A program made the translations under genes and the position numbers. This document shows, piece by piece, positions 1 through 8,829 of a stretch of DNA of 64,000 nucleotides. Within the stretch, counting starts at the first letter, position 1. Each line of letters starts with the position of its first letter. Source of the DNA: Streptosporangiaceae bacterium NEAU-GS5 (GTDB lineage Bacteria; Actinomycetota; Actinomycetes; Streptosporangiales; Streptosporangiaceae); NCBI GenBank assembly GCA_017592665.1, contig JAGFNW010000004.1, positions 248,001-312,000 on the forward strand, in the 5' to 3' direction. The notes beneath the pieces are model-generated. The model saw only the letters and a program-made list of their open reading frames with translations, did not search any database and was not told the origin of the DNA.

Positions 1-476
1 CCATCACCGGCTACGCCCTGGGCGGCGGCTGTGAGCTGGCCCTCTGCGCCGACTTCCGGGTCGCCGGAGAGGGCGCCAAACTCGGCCAGCCCGAGATCAC
101 CCTCGGCATCATCCCCGGGGCGGGCGGCACCCAGCGGCTGCCCCGCCTGATCGGCCCCGCCCGAGCCAAAGACCTCATCTACAGCGGCCGGCACATCGAC
201 GCCACCGAGGCCCTGGCCATGGGATTGGTAGACCGCGTGGTCCCCGACGCCGACGTCTACACAGCCGCCCAAACCTGGGCCGCCTCCTTCGTCGGCGGTC
301 CCTCACTCGCCCTCCGCGCCGCCAAACAAGCCATCGACTCCGGCCTCGACGTCGACCTCCCCACCGGCCTCGAACTCGAACGCCTCCACTTCTCCGCCCT
401 CTTCGCCACCACCGACGCCCACGAAGGCATGACCGCCTTCACCACCAAACGCCCACCCACCTTCACCTCCCACTAA
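1..476 (+). CDS. Enoyl-CoA hydratase/isomerase (crotonase), 3' part only
   Basis: The reading frame enters from the left edge (first complete codon at base 3) and stops at 476, giving about 157 residues of a protein usually near 255. It hydrates enoyl-CoA in fatty-acid-like beta-oxidation. The crotonase core is present: GGGCELAL supplies the first catalytic Glu and GQPEITLG the second, followed by the [11 protein letters not shown] segment and the usual C-terminal helices. The N-terminal CoA-binding half lies outside the window, so the substrate cannot be inferred. Both catalytic glutamates are intact, which favours a true hydratase over an isomerase. Confidence 0.93.
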   Translation, partial: ITGYALGGGCELALCADFRVAGEGAKLGQPEITLGIIPGAGGTQRLPRLIGPARAKDLIYSGRHIDATEALAMGLVDRVVPDADVYTAAQTWAASFVGGPSLALRAAKQAIDSGLDVDLPTGLELERLHFSALFATTDAHEGMTAFTTKRPPTFTSH

Positions 477-650
477 TCCCCCCCACCTCCCAATGACCCC
501 ACCTCCCCCCTGCCCCTGCCTCTCCCCCTCCCGCATCCCCCACCTCACGCCGCCCCACCTCGCACCCCCGCCTCGCACCATCCCCCACCCCACCCCGCGC
601 TCCGACCTAGCGGCCCACCTCCCGCCTCCTGTCCCGCGCCTCGGACTTCC

Positions 651-702
651 CGCCTCGTGCGATCCGCCTCGTGCGATCCGCCTCGTGCGATCCGCCTCGT
701 GC
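651..702. repeat. 14-base tandem repeat, 3.7 copies
   Basis: The unit CGCCTCGTGCGATC starts at 651, 665 and 679, with a partial fourth copy to 702. Copies are identical. It lies in the non-coding gap and is probably a slippage-generated minisatellite. No function is evident. Confidence 0.9.
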
Positions 703-963
703 CCCCGCCATCCCGGCCCTCCGCCAGGCCGCTGCTCGGCGTTCCCCCGGGCACTCGCACTCCCGCCGTCCAGACGCCGGGACTCGCGGCGAAGGATGCC
801 CAGGTGTCTGTCGTCTCCCGCCCGCCAGATCGCCCCACGCCTGGCTGCCGTGACACCGGCCCACGCCCCGCGCCCGTGACCATCCCGGGCCCCGCTCCGT
901 GACCGGCCTGGACCGCGCCCGTGGGGGCCGCTCTCATCACCTCGCCGACAGGCGCTGTGGAAC

Positions 964-993
964 GCGCGGACAGTGGACGCGCGGACAGTGGAC
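964..993. repeat. 15-base direct duplication
   Basis: GCGCGGACAGTGGAC occurs twice head to tail, immediately before the hairpin at 995-1026. Confidence 0.85.
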
Positions 994-994
994 G

Positions 995-1026
995 CGTAGG
1001 CCGGGACCTACCGCTCCCGGCCTACG
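995..1026 (-). terminator. Perfect 12-bp hairpin, likely terminator of the coiled-coil gene
   Basis: CGTAGGCCGGGA (995-1006) and its exact complement (1015-1026) flank an 8-base loop. It sits about 80 bases past the stop of the minus-strand coiled-coil gene. There is no T-run, which is common for actinobacterial terminators. Because the stem is symmetrical it could act on either strand. Confidence 0.55.
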
Positions 1027-1104
1027 TTGGATCCGACTCATGATGGGCCCGGCATCCACCCCGCCGACTGCCGTAGCCAGGGAACGGATCGTGGTCAGTG
1101 GTGG

Positions 1105-1641
1105 CTAATTGCCGCACTCCTCGGTGTGACGGTCGAGAATGTGACGGTCGAGGATGCCGTCGACGCAAGCGATGTCGCTGCTCGGTTTCTGCTCCACCCG
1201 CGCGATGTCGCCGCTCAGCTTGCGCTCTGCCCGGGCGATGTCGTCGCCGAGCTTCCGCTCTAGCCGGTTGATATCGGCGGCGAGCCGCTCCTCTATCTCC
1301 GTGACCCTGCCCTCGACATGGATGACTCGCTCCTCGACGCGGGTGATGCGGTCGTCGAGGCGGGCGATGTCGGACTTGAGCTCCAGGCCAATGACCTTGA
1401 TGTCGGTCCTGAGGAGGATCTGGGTCGAAAGGATGTCCTGCTGAAGCTTGGCGACTGCCTTGCTGACGACGTCGCCCACGACGTCTGCCGCCGCGGCGGC
1501 CACGACATCGGCCATGGCGGCGGCGATCCGCTTGTGGGAGGACTCGATCCTGTCGTCCATCATCGCCTCCGTCCTCGCGAACTGGATCGCCAGCTTCTGA
1601 CGCTCCAGGCCGAGGATCTCCTGGACCACTGCATCGTTCAT
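1105..1641 (-). CDS. Hypothetical coiled-coil protein
   Basis: A 178-residue protein with no recognised enzymatic domain. After an N-terminal segment (MNDAVVQEILGLERQ) and an Ala-rich stretch (ADVVAAAAADVVGDVV), about 100 residues form heptad-like repeats with a recurring pattern of IERKL/DDIARAERKL/GDIARVEQK type, consistent with a long coiled coil. There is no signal peptide or membrane segment. The start at 1641 was chosen because GAGAGGGA lies a few bases upstream; an ATG ten codons earlier (1671) has no such site. The last residues (DGILDRHILDRHTEEC) break the heptads and contain a short DRHIL duplication. It may be a structural or oligomerising partner, but its function is unknown. Confidence 0.7.
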   Translation of the reverse strand: MNDAVVQEILGLERQKLAIQFARTEAMMDDRIESSHKRIAAAMADVVAAAAADVVGDVVSKAVAKLQQDILSTQILLRTDIKVIGLELKSDIARLDDRITRVEERVIHVEGRVTEIEERLAADINRLERKLGDDIARAERKLSGDIARVEQKPSSDIACVDGILDRHILDRHTEECGN

Positions 1642-2075
1642 CACCGCTCGTCCCTCTCGTTCGTTGATCATTACTGACCAGCGAGACCCGATGCGGGGAG
1701 CTCAGCTCACTTTGGTGCGGCGCCGTATCGTGCCCGCCCTGTGAGAGCCCGTTCCATTCGCTGACATGTTCGAGACCAACCCTAACCCACCGTTTCACGC
1801 ACCGCACTCGCTAGCACGCGGTGCGTGAACAAACCCACCTCTTGGGATGTGATCTCTCCTACCGGCATGGGGCGGCGCGCCACGTCGGGCCAGGTACCTG
1901 CATCGCAAGGCAGAGGTGGCGGCCATAACGGTGCCATGGACGCCGACGACCCCGCGGCCAGGCGCGGGGCCGGGGCGGGGCGCGTGGCCGGGGGGCGCGG
2001 CGTGGGCTCGGGGTGGGGTGTGGGCTCGGCGTGGGTGGGGTGGGGGGTAGAAGGGGGGAGGTTGTGGGGGGTGGG
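1642..2075. other. 434-base intergenic region
   Basis: No gene is supported. The left part is the upstream region of the minus-strand coiled-coil gene. It contains a strong inverted repeat at 1794-1829, listed separately. Bases 1965-2075 are a G-rich low-complexity run directly after the glycogen phosphorylase stop codon. Confidence 0.55.
1794..1829. repeat. Inverted repeat, 12-bp perfect arms
   Basis: TTCACGCACCGC (1794-1805) and its exact complement (1818-1829) are separated by 12 bases that themselves include GCTAGC. It lies 153 bases upstream of the coiled-coil gene start and 247 bases past the phosphorylase stop. A regulator-binding site or a distal terminator are both possible. Confidence 0.65.
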
Positions 2076-4691
2076 TTAGCGGAGGGTGCCGTTGGTCATG
2101 CCTACGGGCTCTTCGGGGAGGGCGATGAGGCCGAGCTCGGCGGGAGAGGCCATCAGCGGGTGGTTGGGGACGACGCGGACCGTGTAGCCGAAGGCGCCCG
2201 TGCGATCGAGGGGCAGGGTGCCCATGTAGGCGGCCCGGCCGTCGTCGGCGAGGGCGTCGACGGTCAGCCGCACGTAGGTGGGCGCGACGAGCTCGTCGTG
2301 CGGCCCTACGCGGCCGTAGGCCGCTTCGACGCAGACGTCCGTCGGGTCGAGCTCGCCAAGGGCGATCGTGGCCCGCAGATCGAGCGTGGCGCCGAGCTCC
2401 GGCGTGTCACCGACGCCCGAGGCCTCCACGTGCTCCACGTGCACACCCGGCCACGCGGCGTTGACGCGCATCTTCCACGCCGCGAAGGTCTTGGCGTTCT
2501 GGTAGCCGTCGGCCGACAGCGTGCGCGCCGAGGCGGCGGCCGGAGCGTACAGCCCGACGACATAGTCATGGAGCATGCGGCCGGCCAGGACCTTGGGGCC
2601 GAGCGAGCTGAGCGTGTGCTTGACCATCTCCAGCCAGCGGCGCGGCAAGCCGTCGGCGGCGCGGTCGTAGAAGCGGTCGGCCACCTCGCGCTCGATCAGA
2701 TCGTAGAGACCGCCCGCCTCGAGCTCGTCGCGGCGCACCTGGTCCTCTACGCCGTCGGCGCTGGGGATGGCCCAGCCGTTGTTGCCGTCATACCACTCGT
2801 CCCACCAGCCGTCGCGGATCGACAGGTTGAGGCCGCCGTTGAGCGCGGCCTTCATCCCGGACGTGCCACAGGCCTCAAGGGGCCGCAGCGGGTTGTTCAT
2901 CCAGACGTCGCAACCCGTCACCAGCAGCTGGCCTAGCGCCATGTCATAGTCGGGCAGGAAGACGATCCGGTGCCGGACCTTCTCGTGGTCGGCGAACTTC
3001 ACGATCTGCTGGATCAGCTTCTTGCCGCCCTCGTCGGCCGGGTGCGCCTTGCCGGCGATCACGATCTGCACCGGCCGCTCGGGGTCGAGCAGCAGCTCGG
3101 TGAGGCGCTCGGGGTCGCTCAGCATGAGCGTGAGCCTCTTGTACGACGGGACGCGCCGCGCGAAGCCGATGGTGAGCACGTCAGGGTCGAGGGCGTCGTC
3201 GGTCCACACGAGCTCGGCGTCGGACGCCCCACGCTTGCGCCAGGACGCGCGCAGCCGCTTGCGCGCCTCGGCCACCAGCCGGCCGCGCATCCGGCCGCGG
3301 ATCTCCCAGATGTCGCCGTCGGACAGCTTCTGCACGCTCTCCCAGCCCTGCGCGCTGTCGATCATGGTCGGCAGCTCGCGCCCGGCCAGCTCCATCACCT
3401 CGCGCCCGACCCACGTGGGGGCGTGCACGCCGTTGGTGATCGACCCGATCGGGACCTCGTCGATGTCGAAGCCCGGCCAGAGCCCCTGGAACATCTCGCG
3501 GCTCACCGCGCCGTGCAGCTCGGACACGCCGTTGACCCGCTGGGCCAGGCGCATGCCCATGACGGCCATGTTGAAGACCTTGCCGGGGTCGGCGCCGAGC
3601 GGCTCCTCCTCGGGTGACTCGGGCTCGGCGCCCAGCCGCAGGATCTGCTCCACGTCGACGGTCGGCCAGGTGTTGTCGCCGCCGAACTGGCGCGCGATCA
3701 TGTCGGCCGGGAACCGGTCGATGCCGGCCGGGACGGGCGTGTGCGTGGTGAAGACCGTGCCTGCCCGTACGGCCTCGAGCGCCTCTTCGAACGACAGCCG
3801 GGCCTCGGTGAGCTCGCGGATGCGCTCGAGCCCGAGGAAGCCCGCGTGACCCTCGTTGGTGTGGAACACCTCGGGCTCGGGATGCCCCGTGACCGCGCAG
3901 TAGGCCCGCAGGGCGCGCACCCCGCCGATGCCGAGAAGCAGCTCCTGCAGGAGCCTGTGGTCGGTGCCGCCGCCGTAGAGGCGGTCGGTCACGTCGCGGG
4001 CTAGCGTGTCGTTCTCCGCGACGTCGGAGTCGAGCAGCAGCAGCGGCACGCGGCCGACCTGGGCGACCCAGATCTGCGCGTGCAGAGTGCGGGCGCCGGG
4101 CAGCCCGATCCTGATCCTGGCGGGCGCGCCGTCTTCGTGCTTGAGCAGGGTCAGCGGCAGGCCGCCCGGGTCGAGCGACGGATAGTGCTCCTGCTGCCAC
4201 CCCTCCGGCGAGAGGGACTGCGTGAAGTAGCCGTGGCGATAGAGCAGGCCGACGGCGAGGATCGGCACGCCGAGGTCGCTGGCGGCCTTGAGGTGGTCGC
4301 CGGCGAGGATGCCGAGGCCGCCCGAATACTGCGGGAGGGCGGCGGCGATGCCGTACTCAGGAGAGAAGTAGCCGACGGCGCGTGGCGCGCCCTCGATCGT
4401 CTGATACCAGCGGGGAGCCGTCATGTACTCCCTGAGGTCGTCGGCGGCGTCGGCGAGCCTGCGCAGAAAGCGGCGGTCACGGGCAAGGGCGGTCAGCCGG
4501 CTTGCCTCGACGGCCCCGAGCAGTGCGACCGGGTCGTGGCCGACCCACTCCCACGTCACCGGGTCGACCTCGGCGAACAGATCCGTCGTCTCCGGGTGCC
4601 ATGACCAGCGGAGATTGTGGACGAGCTCGCCAAGCGCCGCGAGCTCCGGCGGAAGGACGGTGCGGACGGTGAACCTGCGAATCGCTCTCAC
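2076..4691 (-). CDS. glgP: Alpha-glucan (glycogen/maltodextrin) phosphorylase
   Basis: An 871-residue phosphorylase that releases glucose 1-phosphate from the non-reducing ends of alpha-1,4-glucan in the cytoplasm. The N-terminal roughly 120 residues are the DUF3417 extension typical of actinobacterial GlgP, followed by the GT35 fold. The pyridoxal-phosphate lysine is K614 in CGTSGMKAALNGG. The FTTHTPVPAG and TNGVHAPTW motifs are also present. The start is GTG at 4691 (VRAIRRFTV). The gene is divergent from glgE across 350 bases, so breakdown and GlgE-dependent synthesis may share a control region. Family identity is secure. Preference for glycogen over maltodextrin is not visible from sequence. 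Confidence 0.96.
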   Translation of the reverse strand: MRAIRRFTVRTVLPPELAALGELVHNLRWSWHPETTDLFAEVDPVTWEWVGHDPVALLGAVEASRLTALARDRRFLRRLADAADDLREYMTAPRWYQTIEGAPRAVGYFSPEYGIAAALPQYSGGLGILAGDHLKAASDLGVPILAVGLLYRHGYFTQSLSPEGWQQEHYPSLDPGGLPLTLLKHEDGAPARIRIGLPGARTLHAQIWVAQVGRVPLLLLDSDVAENDTLARDVTDRLYGGGTDHRLLQELLLGIGGVRALRAYCAVTGHPEPEVFHTNEGHAGFLGLERIRELTEARLSFEEALEAVRAGTVFTTHTPVPAGIDRFPADMIARQFGGDNTWPTVDVEQILRLGAEPESPEEEPLGADPGKVFNMAVMGMRLAQRVNGVSELHGAVSREMFQGLWPGFDIDEVPIGSITNGVHAPTWVGREVMELAGRELPTMIDSAQGWESVQKLSDGDIWEIRGRMRGRLVAEARKRLRASWRKRGASDAELVWTDDALDPDVLTIGFARRVPSYKRLTLMLSDPERLTELLLDPERPVQIVIAGKAHPADEGGKKLIQQIVKFADHEKVRHRIVFLPDYDMALGQLLVTGCDVWMNNPLRPLEACGTSGMKAALNGGLNLSIRDGWWDEWYDGNNGWAIPSADGVEDQVRRDELEAGGLYDLIEREVADRFYDRAADGLPRRWLEMVKHTLSSLGPKVLAGRMLHDYVVGLYAPAAASARTLSADGYQNAKTFAAWKMRVNAAWPGVHVEHVEASGVGDTPELGATLDLRATIALGELDPTDVCVEAAYGRVGPHDELVAPTYVRLTVDALADDGRAAYMGTLPLDRTGAFGYTVRVVPNHPLMASPAELGLIALPEEPVGMTNGTLR

Positions 4692-5041
4692 GTGGCCAGA
4701 CCCTAGGGGATCGGAGGGGCGGAATGTGTGCAGGATGCCGAGGCCTGTGGATAACAGCGCCGGCTGTGGACTGCGGTGTTCTGCCTATCGCTCTCACCGC
4801 TGGCAAACCGGATCAAACATCCCCCTACTGAAGATCGGCCCCCCGGTCTTTCATCCGGCGGGATAAACGTAGACCATTGGGGCAACCCTAATTACGCGGG
4901 ACCTACCTGGTCTTGCTTCGCCCTGCCCACATCCCTGACCCAACTACGACCAAGTCACTACTGAGCGAAGAACAAGCGAACATCGAGCCTTGCCCTGCCA
5001 ACTCCGGCGGTACCGGGTGTTCCGTCGCTACGTTGAGAACG
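4692..5041. promoter_or_regulatory. Divergent glgP/glgE control region
   Basis: A 350-base gene-free region between two divergent start codons, so it must carry promoters for both. It is locally AT-richer than its surroundings (4800-4990). A single DnaA-box-like TGTGGATAA lies at 4746-4754. I cannot assign convincing -35/-10 hexamers. An upstream ATG at 4913 would extend glgE by 43 residues that do not resemble the family, so I treat that stretch as leader. Confidence 0.45.
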
Positions 5042-7090
5042 ATGATCGGAAGAATCCCAATACAGGACATCAGGCCCTCGGTCGACTGCGGGAAGCGCCC
5101 CGCCAAGTCGGCCGCCGGCGAAACCTTCGAGATCAGCGCCATCGTGTTCCGAGAAGGGCACGACGCGGTGGCCGCTGGGGTGGTCCTCATGGACCCCAAA
5201 GAGAGACCTGGCCGTCTCCTCCTGATGCGCGAGCTGGTCCCCGGCACGGACCGCTGGAGCGTGGACGTCACGCTGCCCGCGGAAGGGCTGTGGCAGTTCC
5301 GCGTCGAGGCGTGGAGCGACCCCTTCGCGACGTGGTATCACGACGCCGGGATCAAGATCCCGCGCGGCATCGACGCCGACCTCATGTGCGAGGAGGGGGC
5401 GCGGCTGTTCGACCGGGCGGCCCGTAGCCTCCGCGTGAACGGCTGCGGCGCCGTGACCGGGGTCATCTGTGAACACCGGGCCACCCTGCAGTCGATGGTC
5501 GCCCGGCTCCGCGACGAGGGCGTCGATCCGCGCGCCCGCTTCGCCGCGGCGCAGATCCCGGAGGTGACGGCCGCGCTGCGGGCGCACCCGCTGCGCGACT
5601 TCGTGACCCGATCACCGCGCTACCGGGTCATGGTCGACCGCCGCAGGGCGCTGTTCGGCTCGTGGTACGAGCTGTTTCCCCGCTCCGAAGGGGCGATCAT
5701 TCCGGAAGACCCCCAAGCGGCCCCCAAGTCGGGAGACTTCCGGAGTGCGGCCAAACGACTTCCCGCCGTCGCCCAGATGGGCTTCGACGTGGTCTATCTT
5801 CCGCCCATCCACCCGATCGGACGCGAGTTCCGCAAGGGACGCAACAACACCCTGACCCCCGGCCCGCATGACCCCGGCTCGCCGTGGGCCATCGGCTCGG
5901 TCGAGGGCGGGCACGACGCGATCCACCCCGATCTCGGCACGATTGACGATTTCGACGCCTTCGTGACGAAGACCAAAGAGCTGGGCATGGAGGTCGCACT
6001 GGACCTCGCGCTCCAGTGCGCCCCCGACCATCCCTGGGTCAAGGATCACCCCGAGTGGTTCAACATCCGGGCCGACGGGTCGATCGCGTACGCCGAGAAC
6101 CCGCCGAAGAAATACCAGGACATCTATCCGCTCAACTTCGACAAGGATCCCGAGGGGATCTACGTCGAGGTGCGCCGCGTCGTGCGGCACTGGATGGACC
6201 ACGGCGTACGGATCTTCCGGGTGGACAACCCGCACACCAAGCCGGTGGCGTTCTGGGAGCGGCTGCTGGCCGACATCAACGGCACCGATCCGGATGTGCT
6301 GTTCCTGGCCGAGGCCTTCACCCGCCCGCCCATGCTGCAGGCCCTCGCCAAGGTCGGCTTCCACCAGTCCTACACGTACTTCACCTGGCGGAACACCAAG
6401 CCGGAGCTCGAGGAATACCTGACGGAGCTGAGCGAGGAGACGTCGCACTTCCTGCGGCCGAACCTGTTCGTCAACACGCCCGACATCCTGCACGAGTTCC
6501 TGCAGCAGGGCGGGGTGCCGGGGTTCAAGATCCGGGCGATCATCGCGGCGCTGACGTCTCCGTCATGGGGGGTCTACTCGGGGTATGAGTTGGCCGAAAA
6601 CACCCCTGTCCGCCCGGGCAGTGAGGAGTACCTGGATTCGGAGAAGTACCAGTACAAACCGCGCGACTGGGCGGGCGCGGAGCGTAGCGGGCAGAGCTTG
6701 GCCCCGTTTATAACACACCTCAATTTGTTGCGAAGAGCCCACCCGGCGCTCCAGGAGTTGCGTAATCTACGGTTTCACAACGTCGACCAGCCGGACGTGA
6801 TCTGCTTCTCAAAGCGTCTGTCCGGCGCCTACGACACGGCCACACGACGGCACGGCCTAGGCGACGCGATCCTGGCCGTCGTCAATCTGGATCCGCACCA
6901 CACCCATGAGGCCACCGTCTGGCTTGACATGCCCGCGCTCGGTCTCGACCCACAGGCCGAAGTCGTCGTCGACGACGAGCTGTCGGGCGAGTCCTACCGC
7001 TGGAGACAGGCCAACTACGTGCGGCTCGATCCGCACATCAACCCTGCCCACATCTTCACGTTGCGCCACGGGTCAGCGCACCGCCCCTAA
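5042..7090 (+). CDS. glgE: Alpha-1,4-glucan:maltose-1-phosphate maltosyltransferase GlgE
   Basis: A GH13 subfamily 3 enzyme of 682 residues that adds maltosyl units from maltose 1-phosphate to alpha-1,4-glucan. The ATG at 5042 ([17 protein letters not shown]) gives the usual family N-terminus. The catalytic nucleophile is D395 in [10 protein letters not shown] and the acid/base is E424 in LAEAFTRPP, within one residue of the positions known for the Streptomyces enzyme. The N-terminal domain contributes the dimer, followed by the (beta/alpha)8 barrel and a beta C-terminal domain. The stop is 29 bases before treS. Codons 6701-6742 are unusually AT-rich, including ATA and AGA, while still encoding a plausible conserved helix. 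Confidence 0.97.
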   Translation: MIGRIPIQDIRPSVDCGKRPAKSAAGETFEISAIVFREGHDAVAAGVVLMDPKERPGRLLLMRELVPGTDRWSVDVTLPAEGLWQFRVEAWSDPFATWYHDAGIKIPRGIDADLMCEEGARLFDRAARSLRVNGCGAVTGVICEHRATLQSMVARLRDEGVDPRARFAAAQIPEVTAALRAHPLRDFVTRSPRYRVMVDRRRALFGSWYELFPRSEGAIIPEDPQAAPKSGDFRSAAKRLPAVAQMGFDVVYLPPIHPIGREFRKGRNNTLTPGPHDPGSPWAIGSVEGGHDAIHPDLGTIDDFDAFVTKTKELGMEVALDLALQCAPDHPWVKDHPEWFNIRADGSIAYAENPPKKYQDIYPLNFDKDPEGIYVEVRRVVRHWMDHGVRIFRVDNPHTKPVAFWERLLADINGTDPDVLFLAEAFTRPPMLQALAKVGFHQSYTYFTWRNTKPELEEYLTELSEETSHFLRPNLFVNTPDILHEFLQQGGVPGFKIRAIIAALTSPSWGVYSGYELAENTPVRPGSEEYLDSEKYQYKPRDWAGAERSGQSLAPFITHLNLLRRAHPALQELRNLRFHNVDQPDVICFSKRLSGAYDTATRRHGLGDAILAVVNLDPHHTHEATVWLDMPALGLDPQAEVVVDDELSGESYRWRQANYVRLDPHINPAHIFTLRHGSAHRP

Positions 7091-7119
7091 GCGCCAAGAA
7101 CCACCGGGGAGTCACAGAA

Positions 7120-8826
7120 GTGACCACAGACAAGCCGCAGCCGATTCCTGACACCTTCAGCCATGAGAAGCCCAGAGACCAGTATTGGTACAAACGGGCC
7201 GTTTTCTATGAGGTGCTCATCCGCGGATTCGCCGACTCCAACGGCGACGGCACCGGCGACATCAAAGGCCTGATCGAGCGACTGGACTACCTCCAGTGGC
7301 TGGGCGTCGACTGTCTGTGGCTGCTCCCCTTGTACGAGTCCCCGCTCAAAGACGGCGGATACGACATCGCCGACTTCATGAAGATCCTCCCCGATTTCGG
7401 TGATCTGGGGGACTTCGTCAAGCTCGTCGAGGAAGCGCACAAGCGCGGCATCCGCGTGATCGCCGACCTCGTCATGAACCACACGAGCGACCAGCACCCG
7501 TGGTTCCAGGCCTCGCGCCGCGACCCCAACGGCCCGTTCGGCGACTTCTACGTGTGGTCCGACTCCGACGAGATGTACAAGGACGCCCGGATCATCTTCA
7601 TCGACACCGAGTCGTCCAACTGGTCTTTCGACCCCGTGCGGCAGCAGTACTACTGGCACCGCTTCTTCCACCACCAGCCGGACCTCAACTACGAGAACCC
7701 CGACGTGCAGCAGGCCATGCTGGAGGTGCTGCGCTTCTGGCTGGACCTCGGCATCGACGGCTTCCGCATGGACGCCATTCCCTACCTGTTCGAACAGCAG
7801 GGCACCAACTGCGAGAACCTGCCGCCCACACACGCCTACCTCAAGCGTGTCCGGGCCGAGGTCGACCGGCTCTACCCCGACCGGGTCCTGCTCGCCGAGG
7901 CCAACCAGTGGCCGTCCGATGTCGTGGAGTACTTCGGCGACCCGATGACGGGGGGCGACGAGTGCCACATGGCGTTCCACTTCCCGCTCATGCCCCGCAT
8001 CTTCATGGCCGTGCGCCGCGAGTCGCGGTACCCCATTTCCGAAATTTTGGCCCAAACCCCCAAAATTCCGGACAACTGTCAGTGGGGGATCTTCCTGCGG
8101 AACCACGACGAGCTCACCCTCGAGATGGTCACCGACGAAGAGCGCGACTACATGTACTCCGAGTACGCCAAGGATCCCCGGATGCGCGCCAACGTCGGGA
8201 TCCGGCGGCGGCTGGCCCCCCTGCTCGACAACGACCGCAACCAGATCGAGCTGTTCACGGCCCTGCTGATGAGCCTGCCCGGTTCCCCCGTGCTCTATTA
8301 CGGGGATGAGATCGGGATGGGGGACAACATCTGGCTGGGCGACCGCGACGGCGTGCGCACGCCGATGCAGTGGACGCCCGACCGCAACGCCGGGTTCAGC
8401 AACTGCGACCCGGGCCGGCTCTACCTGCCGGTGATCATGGACCCGATCTACGGCTACCAGGCGATCAACGTCGAGGCGCAGCAGAAGTCGTCCAGCTCGC
8501 TGCTGCACTTCACGAAGAAGATGATCGAGATTCGCAAGCGGCACCCGGTCTTCGGGTTGGGCGACTTCACCGAGCTCAACTCCTCCAACCCGAGCGTGCT
8601 GGCATTCGTCCGCGAGCTCGGCGACGACCGAGTGCTCTGCGTGAACAATCTGTCGCGCTTCCCGCAACCCGTCGAGCTGGACCTACGCCGCTTCGAGGGC
8701 GCGAGCCCGATCGAGTGCACGGGTGGCGTGCCGTTCCCGGCAATTGGGGAGCTCCCGTATCTTTTGACGCTACCTGGGCATGGTTTCTACTGGTTCACCA
8801 TTCCGCCAGTCGCCCGGGAGGAATAG
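7120..8826 (+). CDS. treS: Trehalose synthase (maltose/trehalose isomerase)
   Basis: A 568-residue GH13 enzyme that interconverts trehalose and maltose and feeds maltose to the kinase that follows. The start is GTG at 7120 after GGGGAG. Catalytic residues can be placed as nucleophile D218 (GFRMDAIPY), acid/base E260 (LLAEANQWP) and transition-state stabiliser D330 ([10 protein letters not shown]). The length is typical of the unfused form, so the kinase is not attached. The stop is 3 bases before the maltokinase start, consistent with translational coupling. A hairpin of unusual base composition lies within the coding sequence at 8039-8071. Confidence 0.97.
   Translation: MTTDKPQPIPDTFSHEKPRDQYWYKRAVFYEVLIRGFADSNGDGTGDIKGLIERLDYLQWLGVDCLWLLPLYESPLKDGGYDIADFMKILPDFGDLGDFVKLVEEAHKRGIRVIADLVMNHTSDQHPWFQASRRDPNGPFGDFYVWSDSDEMYKDARIIFIDTESSNWSFDPVRQQYYWHRFFHHQPDLNYENPDVQQAMLEVLRFWLDLGIDGFRMDAIPYLFEQQGTNCENLPPTHAYLKRVRAEVDRLYPDRVLLAEANQWPSDVVEYFGDPMTGGDECHMAFHFPLMPRIFMAVRRESRYPISEILAQTPKIPDNCQWGIFLRNHDELTLEMVTDEERDYMYSEYAKDPRMRANVGIRRRLAPLLDNDRNQIELFTALLMSLPGSPVLYYGDEIGMGDNIWLGDRDGVRTPMQWTPDRNAGFSNCDPGRLYLPVIMDPIYGYQAINVEAQQKSSSSLLHFTKKMIEIRKRHPVFGLGDFTELNSSNPSVLAFVRELGDDRVLCVNNLSRFPQPVELDLRRFEGASPIECTGGVPFPAIGELPYLLTLPGHGFYWFTIPPVAREE
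8039..8071 (+). repeat. AT-rich hairpin inside treS
   Basis: CCGAAATTTTGG (8039-8050) pairs with CCAAAATTCCGG (8060-8071) with one mismatch, around a 9-base loop CCCAAACCC. The codons used (ATT, GAA, TTG, CAA, AAA) are ones the gene otherwise avoids, although the encoded residues fit the family. It may slow translation, act as an internal attenuator, or be chance. Confidence 0.6.
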
Positions 8827-8829
8827 GAC

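Larger units (their letters stand above)
477..1104. other. 628-base gap without a convincing gene
   Basis: No reading frame here looks like a protein. Bases 477-600 are a strongly C-biased low-complexity stretch on the plus strand. The gap then holds a 14-base tandem repeat (651-702), a 15-base direct duplication (964-993) and a strong hairpin (995-1026), each listed separately. The frames that stay open are Pro/Arg-rich products of GC bias. Confidence 0.6.

Noticed and set aside
995-1026. Hairpin as an attC-like or transposon end
   Set aside because: No recombinase, target duplication or second end was found; a terminator is simpler.
4746-4754. DnaA-box-like TGTGGATAA, also near 37929 and 38050
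   Set aside because: Single scattered copies without dnaA, dnaN or a box cluster; not an origin.
4913-5041. Upstream ATG giving GlgE 43 extra residues
   Set aside because: The extra residues do not resemble the family, while the ATG at 5042 gives the expected N-terminus and places the catalytic residues where they are known.
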